Positions 9,263-16,990 of a DNA stretch of 64,000 bases are shown piece by piece. The notes under the pieces are model-generated. The model was not told the origin of the DNA, searched no databases, and worked only from the letters and a program-made list of their open reading frames with translations. Position 1 is the stretch's first letter. Every line of letters starts with the position of its first letter. The stretch spans positions 62,001-126,000 of the forward strand of contig CAVOYU010000011.1 of assembly GCA_963700775.1 (NCBI GenBank). The letters run 5' to 3'. The DNA comes from Thermohalobaculum sp963700775 (GTDB taxonomy: Bacteria > Pseudomonadota > Alphaproteobacteria > Rhodobacterales > Rhodobacteraceae). The position numbers and the translations under genes are program-made.

Positions 9263-10316
9263 TCATGCCGGCTCGAACGCCGTCGGTACGGATCTGCCGG
9301 ATCGCGGGTCCAGCCAGCCCGGGACCGGCAGGCCCTTTTCCTTGAGGAAGGTCGGGTTGAACATCTTGCGACTGGTAGCGGCGTGCCATAGTCGCAGAGC
9401 ACGGTGACGATGGTATGCCCCGGCCCCAGGTCACGGGCGAGCCGGATCGCGCCCGCGACGTTGATGCCGGTCGAGCCGCCCATGCACAGCCCCTCCTCCT
9501 GCAGGAGGTCGAAGACGATCGGCAGCGCCTCCTCGTCGGGGATCTGGTAGGGGACGTCGATCGGCACGTCGTCGAGGTTGGCGGTGATCCGGCCCTGGCC
9601 GATGCCCTCGGTGATCGAGCGAGCCCTCGGCCTTCAGCTCGCCATGGGCGTAGTAGTGGTAGAGCGCCGCGCCCATCGGATCGGCGAGGCCGATCTTGAC
9701 GTCGCGTCTTCCGCTCCGTGAGCGCCATCCCGACGCCCGCCAGCGTGCCGCCCGTGCCGACCGCGCAGATGAAGCCGTCGATCTTGCCGCCGGTCTGCTC
9801 CCAGATCTCGGGGCCGGTCGAGTCGATATGGGCCTGCGCGGTTGGCGACGTTGTCGAACTGGTTCGCCCAGATCGCGCCGTCAGGCTCGGTCGCGCCAGC
9901 TCCTCGGCCAGCCGGCCGGAATACGTGCACGTAGTTGTTGGGGTTGCTGTAGGGCACCGCCGGGACCTCGACGCAGGTCGGCGCCGCAGAGGCGCAGCAT
10001 GTCCTTCTTCTCCTGGCTCTGGGTCTCGGGGATCACGATCACGGTCTTGAAGCCCATCGCGCGTTGCCGACCAGCGCCAGGCCGATGCCGGTGTTGCCCG
10101 CCGTGCCCTCGACGATGGTCCCGCCGGGGCGAAGCTGCCCCTTCGCCACCGCGTCCCGGATGATCGCAGAGCGCCGCCCGGTCCTTCACCGACTGGCCCG
10201 GGTTCAGGAACTCGGCCTTGCCGTAGATTTCGCAGCCGGTGATCTCGGACGCCTTCCTCGAGCCGGATCAGCGGAGTCTTGCCGACCGCGTCGGGGAGAT
10301 CTTTGTAGACGCGCAT
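9263..10316 (-). pseudogene. cysK: Cysteine synthase A gene broken by about 11 single-base frameshifts
   Basis: The gene starts MRVYKDLPDAVGKTPLIRL at 10316. Stitching the three minus frames recovers a full O-acetylserine sulfhydrylase. Segments found include AEFLNPGQSVKDRAA (Lys of the PLP Schiff base), GTIVEGTAGNTGIGLALVGN, GFKTVIVIPETQSQEKKDML, YSNPNNYVHV, GAIWANQFDNVANR, TGPEIWEQTGGKIDGF, VGTGGTLAGVGMAL, GLCMGGSTGINVAGAIRLA and GHTIVTVLCDYG. Frame breaks fall near 10255, 10169, 10063, 9974, 9922, 9892, 9840, 9707, 9623, 9385 and 9374. Nine look like +1 and two like -1; the corrected length is 348 codons plus stop. Conserved residues are intact between breaks, so sequence error is a serious alternative to a true pseudogene. 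The gene follows trgB in the same direction. Confidence 0.85.
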
Positions 10317-10400
10317 TTTGCACGGTCCTCTGCTGCGGATTGCCGGAAACTACACCTAGCCCGGCGCAAGGCGGTCCTCAACCCCAGCCGGCCGGCAAAT

Positions 10401-11579
10401 TCACCTGCTCCAGGCGGCACGCAACCGGTCGCGGTTGGCCGCGAGCCACAGCAACGAGACCAGGGCCGGGCCGGTATTCACGGCATTGGCGGCGATCGCC
10501 GCCATTGCCTCGTCGAACGGCAGGATGACCGACCGGATGTCCTCGCCCTCGTCCTCGAGGCCATGTACGCCGCCGGCTGCGGAAAGATCCGCCTCCCCCA
10601 CAAAGGCGGTGATGCGCTCGGACGCGAATCCGGGCGTGGTATAGAAGTCGCCGATCCGCTCGAGCCGCCCGAGGCTCAGCCCCGCCTCTTCCTCTGCCTC
10701 GCGCCGGGCCGTCTCCTCCGTGTTCTCGTCCGAATCGATGAGGCCGGCCACGACCTCGATGCACCAGGGATTGGCGTCTCCGCGGGCCAGCGGTCCCGAG
10801 CGGACCTGCTCGATCACCAGCAGCCTGTCGCTCGCCGGATCATAGGGAAGCAGCGTCACCACGTCGCCCCAGGCGATGACCGAGCGCTGCACGGGCCGGG
10901 ACCAGCCGCCCGAGAACCGCCGGTGGCGGAACGTGATCTCCTGGACTGCGATGAAGCTCGTATACGCCCTCGACATCGACAGGGTCTCGAAATCCGCCCG
11001 TCCCCGCCCGGTACGCAGCGTGCCCGATTCCGGCTCCTCGGCCAAGGCCCGGGCGCGCTGCCGGGCGCGGATCTTGATGCCGGGCCAGACGGTGTCGATC
11101 TCCGCGACCGGCGTCCGGCCGAAATGGTGCATGTACTCGCGCGTCGCCTCGATGGCCACGGCCGCGTGATCGCGGCACCAGGCATCGAAATCCCAATCGA
11201 CCGCCGACGCCGTCGGCTTGTCGGTGCCACGAAAGTAGCGACACTCGACCGGGCCGCGGGCGGTCGCGACGGTGATCGGCATCAGCGCATACTCGGCCTC
11301 CTCGAAGAAGACCAGGCGGGCGACGTCGGCCTCTGTCGGCTGGTGGAAGATCACCCCTTCCGCCACGCGCCCCGGGGCCGGCAGCAGCACCGGATAGGCC
11401 TCGGTCGCCAGCCGCAGCGCGGCAAAGCCCGTCACGCGCGCGGGTTCGAGATGCGACGGATCGACCGGCCGGCCGAGAACCGCCTCGAGCAGGTCCCGGT
11501 CGCGCAGGCTGCCATAGAAGAATATCGAGTTCACGTGATGCCCCCGCTGCTGCCGGATCCTCGCGGCAGCCGAGGTCAT
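10401..11579 (-). CDS. trgB: TrgB-like fusion: gamma-glutamylcyclotransferase (AIG2-like) domain plus NUDIX hydrolase
   Basis: 392 residues. Residues ~18-130 form a GGCT/AIG2-like domain beginning IFFYGSL (the YGSL substrate loop) with an acidic FFEEAEYA segment. The C-terminal half is an ADP-ribose-pyrophosphatase-like NUDIX domain. It has the full NUDIX box G-LIDSD-E-NTEETA-RREAEEEAGL, followed by the ADPRase-type GDFYTTPGFASERI. TrgB with TrgA and CysK forms a tellurite-resistance locus in Rhodobacter sphaeroides, and the same trio is adjacent here. Starting at GTG 11531 would trim 16 residues and place the start just before IFFYGSL, so the exact start is uncertain. The biochemical link from NUDIX or GGCT activity to tellurite is not established. 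Confidence 0.87.
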   Translation of the reverse strand: MTSAAARIRQQRGHHVNSIFFYGSLRDRDLLEAVLGRPVDPSHLEPARVTGFAALRLATEAYPVLLPAPGRVAEGVIFHQPTEADVARLVFFEEAEYALMPITVATARGPVECRYFRGTDKPTASAVDWDFDAWCRDHAAVAIEATREYMHHFGRTPVAEIDTVWPGIKIRARQRARALAEEPESGTLRTGRGRADFETLSMSRAYTSFIAVQEITFRHRRFSGGWSRPVQRSVIAWGDVVTLLPYDPASDRLLVIEQVRSGPLARGDANPWCIEVVAGLIDSDENTEETARREAEEEAGLSLGRLERIGDFYTTPGFASERITAFVGEADLSAAGGVHGLEDEGEDIRSVILPFDEAMAAIAANAVNTGPALVSLLWLAANRDRLRAAWSR

Positions 11580-11657
11580 ACACGCTTCGCGCCGGGGCTC
11601 AACAGCCCCGGCGTGTTGCCAGACGCGATTCCGGAAAAAAGCCGCCGCGCGGAGAGG

Positions 11658-12131
11658 TCAGACCAGTTCCTCGTCGCCCTCGCGCGCGCGCCGCAGCTTG
11701 ACAAGGCTCCAATGCGCGACTTCGCTGACGACCCCGGCCACGCCGGTCGCGGCGCACAGGAGGCCGATCAGGCGCGGATTGGCGATCGCCTCGACGACCG
11801 GCCCGGACTCCTGGCCGAGCACGCGCATGAACGCTTCGAAGTTGGCGATCACGTTGTGCGAGACATGGCCCGCCATCTTGTAGGTCAGGTACATCACGAA
11901 GGCCGCGGCCATGGACAGAATGCCGGTCCAGAGCCCGTTGGCGACCGAGATGACGATGCCCCATCCCTGCCGCTTCGCGAGATTCAGAAAGCCGACCAGC
12001 GCCCCCGCGATCGGTCCGATGACCACGATCTCGGGCGCAGCGTCGATCACTTCGAGTGCCTCGGGCCGGCCGAGCACCCAGTTCATCGCCCACGCGACCA
12101 TGAGCGCGCAGATCAGTCTGTACACCAACAT
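11658..12131 (-). CDS. trgA: TrgA-like integral membrane protein
   Basis: 157 residues with four likely membrane helices: MLVYRLICALMVAWAMNWVL, IVVIGPIAGALVGFL, GWGIVISVANGLWTGILSMA and GLLCAATGVAGVVSEVAHW. The tail is charged. Length, topology, the GNGL-like small-residue patterns and position directly upstream of trgB fit the TrgA family of tellurite-resistance membrane proteins. Similarity is by pattern, not a confirmed alignment, so the symbol is tentative. GAAAGGGGG lies just before the ATG. It is the first gene of the minus-strand trgA-trgB-cysK-mscS(-alaX) string, behind an AT-rich promoter region. Confidence 0.72.
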   Translation of the reverse strand: MLVYRLICALMVAWAMNWVLGRPEALEVIDAAPEIVVIGPIAGALVGFLNLAKRQGWGIVISVANGLWTGILSMAAAFVMYLTYKMAGHVSHNVIANFEAFMRVLGQESGPVVEAIANPRLIGLLCAATGVAGVVSEVAHWSLVKLRRAREGDEELV

Positions 12132-12179
12132 TTCGTCCCCCTTTCACCGGCCGGCCGGGACGCCGCCTGCCTGGAAAGG

Positions 12180-12200
12180 TTTAACTCTGAAATTTAACTC
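12180..12200. repeat. Short direct repeat upstream of trgA
   Basis: Two copies of TTTAACTC (12180-12187 and 12193-12200), 13 bp apart, in the AT-rich 92-bp gap between the cfa stop and the trgA start. On the trgA strand they read GAGTTAAA twice. They could be a tandem regulator site; no matching regulator is in the window. Confidence 0.35.
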
Positions 12201-12223
12201 GCCCCTGTAACATATTGCCTTAT

Positions 12224-13432
12224 TTAATCTGTTTTAAGCAAGGAGATTTGCGTGACGTCGGTTGTGCCGGCGTGGAAGCAGGCCGCGCAGGAAGTGAGAT
12301 AAAACTCCCACATGCGCTTGAAACGAATGTCGAATCCAAGCTCGGCAATCTCCGACCAACGATCCGTGAATACCGCGTGCCATTCGCGCAGGGTCCGCGA
12401 ATAACTCTCGCCGAACTCCATCGATCCGGCGAATCCCAGCCCTGCGGCCGCAATCTCGCGCCTCAGCGCCGAGGGCGACGGCAGCATGCCGCCGGGGAAG
12501 ATGTACTTCTGGATAAAATCCGTGCTCCTCCTGTAATTCGCGAACAGCCGGTCGGCCACGGTGATGATCTGCAGCGAGGCGTGCCGTCCGGGCTTCAGGC
12601 AATCGCGGACCGCCTTGAAATAGGCAGGCCAGTATTTCTCGCCGACCGCCTCGAACATCTCGATCGAGGCGATGCCGTCGTACTGGCCGCGCTCGTCGCG
12701 GTAGTCGCGGATCACGATCTCGCCGCGCTCGGCGAGGCCGGCCTCGAACAGGCGCTTCTTCGCATAGTCGTGCTGCTCGTGGCTCAGCGTCAGCCCGGTG
12801 ACCCGTGCGCCGCGCTCGCGAATCGCGTACTCCGCAAATCCGCCCCAGCCGCAGCCGATCTCCAGCACATGGTCGCCACGCTTCAGCCCCATGCGGTCGC
12901 AGATCGAGGCGTACTTGTTCTGCTGGGCGTCGCGCAGGGTTTCGCCCTGGCCGGAGAACAGCGCCGACGAATAGGTCATCGTCTCGTCGAGCCAGGTCCG
13001 GTAGAAGTCATTCCCCAGATCGTAGTGATAGGCGATGTTGCGCCGCGACCCGCGCCGGGTGTTCGAGCGCAGCCAGTGGCGCAGGCGCTCATAGGCGCGA
13101 ATCAGTGCCGCTCCGGGGAAACTGCTGGCGACGCTGTCGTTGTTCAGCAGCAAGACGTCCATCAGCGCCTGCAGATCGGGCGTCGTCCACCAGCCCTCGA
13201 GATACATGTCGGAGAAGCCGAGGTCGCCCTCTCGCGCGAGCCGCGTGAAGAATTCCGCCGAAGCGACGTCGATCCGTCCGCTCGGCCCGGGCTGTTCGCC
13301 GGTCGCGACGAAGACCCGGCCGTCAGGGAGCGCGACCTCGATCGTTCCCGCTTCGAGACGCTTGATGATCGAGTAGAAGGTCTCGAACCACCGCGGGAGC
13401 TGCGTCTGACCCGCTGCACTGTACAATACCAT
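12224..13432 (-). CDS. cfa: Cyclopropane-fatty-acyl-phospholipid synthase
   Basis: 402 residues from ATG 13432; a much longer open frame upstream is only an antisense-like artefact of high GC. The enzyme transfers a methylene from SAM to unsaturated acyl chains in membrane phospholipids. Visible are the SAM site VLEIGCGWGGFAEYA, the preceding IAYHYDLGNDFYRTWLDETMTYSSA, SIEMFEAVGEKYW and the C-terminal lipid-binding part SFIQKYIFPGG-like (DFIQKYIFPGGMLPS). A G-rich site lies upstream of the start. It sits 95 bp downstream of the photolyase gene on the same strand and has its own TTGATCC element. In Rhodobacter sphaeroides, cfaA and phrA are both in the sigma-E singlet-oxygen regulon, which suits this pairing. 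Confidence 0.93.
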   Translation of the reverse strand: MVLYSAAGQTQLPRWFETFYSIIKRLEAGTIEVALPDGRVFVATGEQPGPSGRIDVASAEFFTRLAREGDLGFSDMYLEGWWTTPDLQALMDVLLLNNDSVASSFPGAALIRAYERLRHWLRSNTRRGSRRNIAYHYDLGNDFYRTWLDETMTYSSALFSGQGETLRDAQQNKYASICDRMGLKRGDHVLEIGCGWGGFAEYAIRERGARVTGLTLSHEQHDYAKKRLFEAGLAERGEIVIRDYRDERGQYDGIASIEMFEAVGEKYWPAYFKAVRDCLKPGRHASLQIITVADRLFANYRRSTDFIQKYIFPGGMLPSPSALRREIAAAGLGFAGSMEFGESYSRTLREWHAVFTDRWSEIAELGFDIRFKRMWEFYLTSCAACFHAGTTDVTQISLLKTD

Positions 13433-13469
13433 GGCGTCCCCCCCGGGATGCCCTTCAGGATGCCCTTTT

Positions 13470-13475
13470 GGATCA
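13470..13475 (-). promoter_or_regulatory. Possible sigma-E type -35 element of cfa
   Basis: TGATCC on the minus strand, inside AATTGATCCAAAAGG, 37 nt before the cfa start. It is identical to the element ahead of the photolyase. No good TAAG-like -10 is visible at 16-18 bp, so the assignment is weak alone. A 9-bp direct repeat AGGGCATCC lies between this element and the gene. Confidence 0.35.
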
Positions 13476-13527
13476 ATTCTAAGCAAGATTCGGCCCGCGG
13501 ATGAAGCAAAATCGATCATCCGCGCCG

Positions 13528-14955
13528 TCACCGGTGGCCCCGAAAGGCCGACAGCGCCCGTGCCCGGCCCTCGGCGAGGCTGATCGCCGGTCTCGGGGAG
13601 GTTTGCTCCGGGGCCAGTCGCCAGGCCCTCGGTGCGGCCTCGAAGAAGGCCAGCGCGTCCGCATGGGGCCGGGTGCGCCCTTCGGCCAGGAACCGGTCGC
13701 GGTAACGTCCCGCGGGATCGAATTTTGCGGCCTGGGTGTCCGGGTTGAAGATGCGGAAATAGGGGGCCGCATCCGGCCCGGAACCGGCCACCCACTGCCA
13801 GCCCATCGCGTTCGACGCCGGATCCCAGTCGATCAGGCATTCGCGGAACCAGGCAGCGCCGACACGCCAGTCGGTCAGCAGGTTCTTGGTGAGATAGCTT
13901 GCCGCCACCATCCGGCAGCGGTTGTGCATGGTGCCGGTCACATACATTTCGCGCATCGCGGCATCGACCAGCGGCACGCCGGTCATGCCGCGGCGCCAGA
14001 GCTCCGCGTCCGGGTTGTCGGAGCGCCAGGGGAACGCATCCCAGCCCTCGCGCCAGTTCTCGGTCTCGATCCGCGGCGTGTGGTAGAGCAGGTGATAGGC
14101 GAATTCGCGCCAGGCCAGTTCCTTGAGGAAGCTCTCCGGCCCGCTGCCGCCCGACCGCTCCAGCGCGGCGCGTCCCGCGCGCCACGCCTGACCCGGCGAG
14201 ATCTCGCCATAGGCAAGGTTCTCGGAGAGCCGCGAGGTCGCGGCCATGTCCGGGCGGTCGCGGTCCCCGGCGTACCGGTCGATGCGCGCGGCGGCGAATT
14301 CGGCGAGCCGCGCCCGAGCGGCGTCCTCGCCAACGGCGGCATGGCGGCCGACCACCGCGGCGCCGCGGCCCATGGCCGATGCGAGGCGCCAGTCTTCGAG
14401 CCTCTCTCCCGCCGGCCAGCGGCTGGGCGGCGAGAGAGACCCCGGGCTCGCCGTTGGCTCGCCCACCGCGCCCGTGCGGACCGCCTTCCAGAACGGCGTG
14501 AACACCCGGTAGAAGCCGCCACCCCCGGTCCTGACGGTCCAGGGCTCGAACAGGAGCGAGGCGTTGACGCTGGAGACATCCACGCCTTCGGCCCCGAGCG
14601 CCTCCTTGATGGCGCGGTCGCGGGCGATCGAGCCCGCATCGTAGAGCCGCGACCACACGACCCGGCGCGCGCCGGTTTCCGCGATCAGGGCGCGCAGTGC
14701 CGCCAGCGCGTCGCCACGGCGCAGGATCAGGCGGCTGCCACGGGTCTCCAGGTTCCTGGCGAGCGCGCGCAGGCTCTCGCCGAGGCGCCAAAGGGGGGCG
14801 GCGCCATACTGCGCCTCGATCAGCTGATCGAGCACGAAGACCGGGATCACCGGGCCGCGGACCGCGAGCGCCGCCTCCCAGCCCGGATGATCGCCAAGGC
14901 GCAGGTCCCGGCGGAGCCAGAGCAGGGTCGGCGGGGCATCGGGCGGGTTGTCCAT
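13528..14955 (-). CDS. phrB: Deoxyribodipyrimidine photolyase
   Basis: 475 residues from ATG 14955. The N-terminal alpha/beta antenna domain starts LLWLRRDLRLGDHPGW. The FAD-binding helical domain contains SRLSENLAYGEISPG, ELAWREFAYHLLYH, WRRGMTGVPLVDAAMREMYVTGTMHNRCRM, the NLLTDWRVGAAWF segment and DWDPASNAMGWQWVAGSGPDAAPYFRIFNP. These are the class I CPD photolyase landmarks, including the Trp-rich electron-transfer region. It repairs cyclobutane pyrimidine dimers using blue light. It is the upstream gene of a probable photolyase-cfa pair and divergent from the ABC ATPase. Confidence 0.93.
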   Translation of the reverse strand: MDNPPDAPPTLLWLRRDLRLGDHPGWEAALAVRGPVIPVFVLDQLIEAQYGAAPLWRLGESLRALARNLETRGSRLILRRGDALAALRALIAETGARRVVWSRLYDAGSIARDRAIKEALGAEGVDVSSVNASLLFEPWTVRTGGGGFYRVFTPFWKAVRTGAVGEPTASPGSLSPPSRWPAGERLEDWRLASAMGRGAAVVGRHAAVGEDAARARLAEFAAARIDRYAGDRDRPDMAATSRLSENLAYGEISPGQAWRAGRAALERSGGSGPESFLKELAWREFAYHLLYHTPRIETENWREGWDAFPWRSDNPDAELWRRGMTGVPLVDAAMREMYVTGTMHNRCRMVAASYLTKNLLTDWRVGAAWFRECLIDWDPASNAMGWQWVAGSGPDAAPYFRIFNPDTQAAKFDPAGRYRDRFLAEGRTRPHADALAFFEAAPRAWRLAPEQTSPRPAISLAEGRARALSAFRGHR

Positions 14956-14983
14956 GCCTCTTCTACGCACGGAGCCTCGGCTC

Positions 14984-14989
14984 GGATCA
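14984..14989 (-). promoter_or_regulatory. Possible sigma-E type -35 element of the photolyase gene
   Basis: TGATCC on the minus strand within GGTTGATCCGAGCC. After 17-18 bp it is followed by GTAGAA, close to the TAAG-type -10 I recall for the Rhodobacter RpoE/ChrR consensus. Only 28 nt separate it from the ATG, so the transcript would be leaderless or nearly so. Confidence 0.45.
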
Positions 14990-15045
14990 ACCTGCCACCC
15001 CCCTCGCCGCTTCCAGCCGCCGCGCAAACCGCCTAGGATCGGCCG

Positions 15046-15789
15046 ATGAGCGGCCTCGAGATTGAATCCCTGTCCTGGCGCTACGGCCGGAAGGAAGCGC
15101 TGCGCGACGTCTCGCTGACGGTTGCGCCGGGCGAATTCTGCGCGCTGCTGGGGCCGAATGGCGCCGGCAAGACGACCCTGTTCTCGCTGGCCACCCGGCT
15201 GTTCCACGCCCGCGAGGGGCGGATCGTCATCGACGGCGCCGATCTGGCGCGCAAGCCCGGCACGGCGCTGGCCAGGCTCGGGATCGTGTTCCAGCAGCCG
15301 ACTCTGGACCTCGACCTCTCGGTCGCCCAGAACCTCAGCTATTTTGGGGCCCTGCACGGGCTGAGCCGGCGCCAGACCGCCGAGCGGGCGGAGGAGGCGC
15401 TGGAACTTCTCGGCCTCGCCGGCCGGCTGAGCGAGAAGGTGCGTGACCTGAATGGCGGCCACCGGAGGCGGATGGAGATCGCCCGCGCCCTCGTCCACCG
15501 GCCCCGGGTGCTGCTGCTCGACGAGCCGACCGTCGGCCTCGACGTCACGACGCGCCATGCGATCACCGATCATGTCCACGGGCTCTGCGAGCGGCTCGGC
15601 GTCGCGGTGCTCTGGGCGACCCACCTGGTCGACGAGGTGCGGGCCGCCGACCCCGTGGTGATCCTGCATGGCGGCGTCGTGCGCGAGCGCGGCTCCGCCG
15701 CCGATGTCATCGCGCGTGCGGGCGCCGCCGATCTGGCGGGCGCCTTCGGGTCGCTGACCGCGCGGCCGCAGGGACTTGCCGCCGAATGA
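15046..15789 (+). CDS. ABC transporter ATP-binding protein of a PQQ-dependent alcohol oxidation cluster
   Basis: 247 residues with Walker A GPNGAGKTT, Q-loop VFQQPTLDLDLSV, Walker B VLLLDEPTVGLD and switch His in LWATHLVDE. The signature helix reads LNGGHRRRMEIARAL in place of LSGGQ. I associate this with the transporter subfamily encoded beside PQQ alcohol dehydrogenases (TIGR03864-like). It overlaps the permease by ATGA, so the two are translationally coupled. The transported compound is unknown; export of a toxic intermediate or cofactor handling has been suggested by gene context only. It is divergent from the photolyase. Confidence 0.87.
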   Translation: MSGLEIESLSWRYGRKEALRDVSLTVAPGEFCALLGPNGAGKTTLFSLATRLFHAREGRIVIDGADLARKPGTALARLGIVFQQPTLDLDLSVAQNLSYFGALHGLSRRQTAERAEEALELLGLAGRLSEKVRDLNGGHRRRMEIARALVHRPRVLLLDEPTVGLDVTTRHAITDHVHGLCERLGVAVLWATHLVDEVRAADPVVILHGGVVRERGSAADVIARAGAADLAGAFGSLTARPQGLAAE

Positions 15790-16583
15790 ACGCGGACGCC
15801 TATCTGCGCTGCCTGGCGGCGGTGGTCGCCCGCGACGCGGTGCGCTTCCTGCATCAGCGGGCGCGCCTGCTGGCCGCGCTGGTGCGCCCGCTGCTTTGGC
15901 TGGTGGTGTTCGCCGCCGGGTTCCGCTCGATCCTCGGCGTCTCGATCATCCCGCCCTACGAGACCTACATCACCTACGACGTCTACATCCTGCCGGGGCT
16001 GATCGGCATGGTGCAGCTCTTCAACGGCATGCAGTCGTCGCTGTCGATGGTCTACGACCGCGAGATGGGCTCGATGCGCCTGATGCTGACCAGCCCGCTG
16101 CCGCGCTGGTGGCTGCTGCTCTCGAAGCTCGCCGCCGGCTGCGCGCTGTCGATCCTGCAGGTCGGCGCCTTCCTCGCGATCGCCGCGGTCGTGGTCGGCG
16201 GGCACGAACCCGTGGGTTACCTGCTGGTGCTGCCCGTGCTGGTGCTGACCGGTCTGATGCTGGGAGCGCTGGGGCTGCTGCTGTCATCGACCATCCGGCA
16301 GCTCGAGAACTTCGCCGGGGTGATGAACTTCGTGATCTTTCCGATGTTCTTCCTGTCCTCGGCGCTCTATCCGCTGTGGCGCATGGCGGAGAGCTCGCGG
16401 ACGCTCTACCACATCTGCGCGCTCAACCCCTTTACCCACGCCGTGGAGGCGATACGCTTCGCGCTCCACGGCCAGATGAACTGGGCCGCCCTCGGCTGGA
16501 CCGCGCTGGCCCTGGCGGTGTTCTTCGGACTGGCGGTGCTGGGCTACGACGCGAAACGCGGCGCGATGGGGACGAAGGGATGA
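15786..16583 (+). CDS. ABC-2 type permease of the PQQ alcohol cluster
   Basis: 265 residues with about six membrane helices, among them LVRPLLWLVVFAAGF, GALGLLLSSTIRQLENFAG and FVIFPMFFLSSALYPLW, the ABC-2 permease signature region. It is the membrane partner of the preceding ATPase (ATGA overlap). It overlaps the next gene by four bases, giving a tight four-gene run. Its substrate cannot be read from the sequence. Confidence 0.88.
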   Translation: MNADAYLRCLAAVVARDAVRFLHQRARLLAALVRPLLWLVVFAAGFRSILGVSIIPPYETYITYDVYILPGLIGMVQLFNGMQSSLSMVYDREMGSMRLMLTSPLPRWWLLLSKLAAGCALSILQVGAFLAIAAVVVGGHEPVGYLLVLPVLVLTGLMLGALGLLLSSTIRQLENFAGVMNFVIFPMFFLSSALYPLWRMAESSRTLYHICALNPFTHAVEAIRFALHGQMNWAALGWTALALAVFFGLAVLGYDAKRGAMGTKG

Positions 16584-16990
16584 GACACCTGCTGGCGGCA
16601 CTCTGCGCCCTCGGCCTGGCCGGACCGGCCATTGCCGCGGGCGACCTGGCGAAACGGGCGGAACGGCTCGATCCCCTGGAGCTCGATGCGGCGGAGGGGT
16701 TCTCGATCCGCGAATACACGATCGAGACCGGCGTCTACTACCGTTGGCGGATCGAGAGCGACGGGCGCGAGGAATACAAGCTGATGGCGCCGGAGCTGTT
16801 CCGCAATTCCTGGATCGACCAGGTCTCGATCGAGGAGAAAGAGGTCAAGCCCATGGGCCTCTACGCGGTCGAGTTCGACGATGAGGGAACCATCGACATC
16901 TGGTTCCTGCCCGTGCGCCCCGGCGACTACCGGTTCCACGTGGAAGGTCTGGAATCCCAGGGTTTCGAGGGCGTCATCCATGTTCGCTGA
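16580..16990 (+). CDS. Exported cupredoxin-like protein lacking obvious copper ligands
   Basis: 136 residues from ATG 16580. A Sec signal peptide (RHLLAALCALGLAGPAIAA) leads into a small beta-rich domain. The C-terminal PVRPGDYRFHVEGLESQG then FEGVIHV has the spacing of a cupredoxin ligand loop. At the usual Cys, His and Met positions I see Val, Leu and Phe instead. It is therefore probably a structural or binding variant rather than an electron carrier. It overlaps the permease (4 bp) and the ankyrin gene (11 bp). The cupredoxin assignment is by pattern only. Confidence 0.72.
   Translation: MRHLLAALCALGLAGPAIAAGDLAKRAERLDPLELDAAEGFSIREYTIETGVYYRWRIESDGREEYKLMAPELFRNSWIDQVSIEEKEVKPMGLYAVEFDDEGTIDIWFLPVRPGDYRFHVEGLESQGFEGVIHVR

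Noticed and set aside
13433..14791. Long in-frame N-terminal extension of the cfa gene through the photolyase gene
   Set aside because: The extension runs in another frame of the photolyase coding sequence; ATG 13432 with its own G-rich site gives a normal-length cyclopropane synthase.
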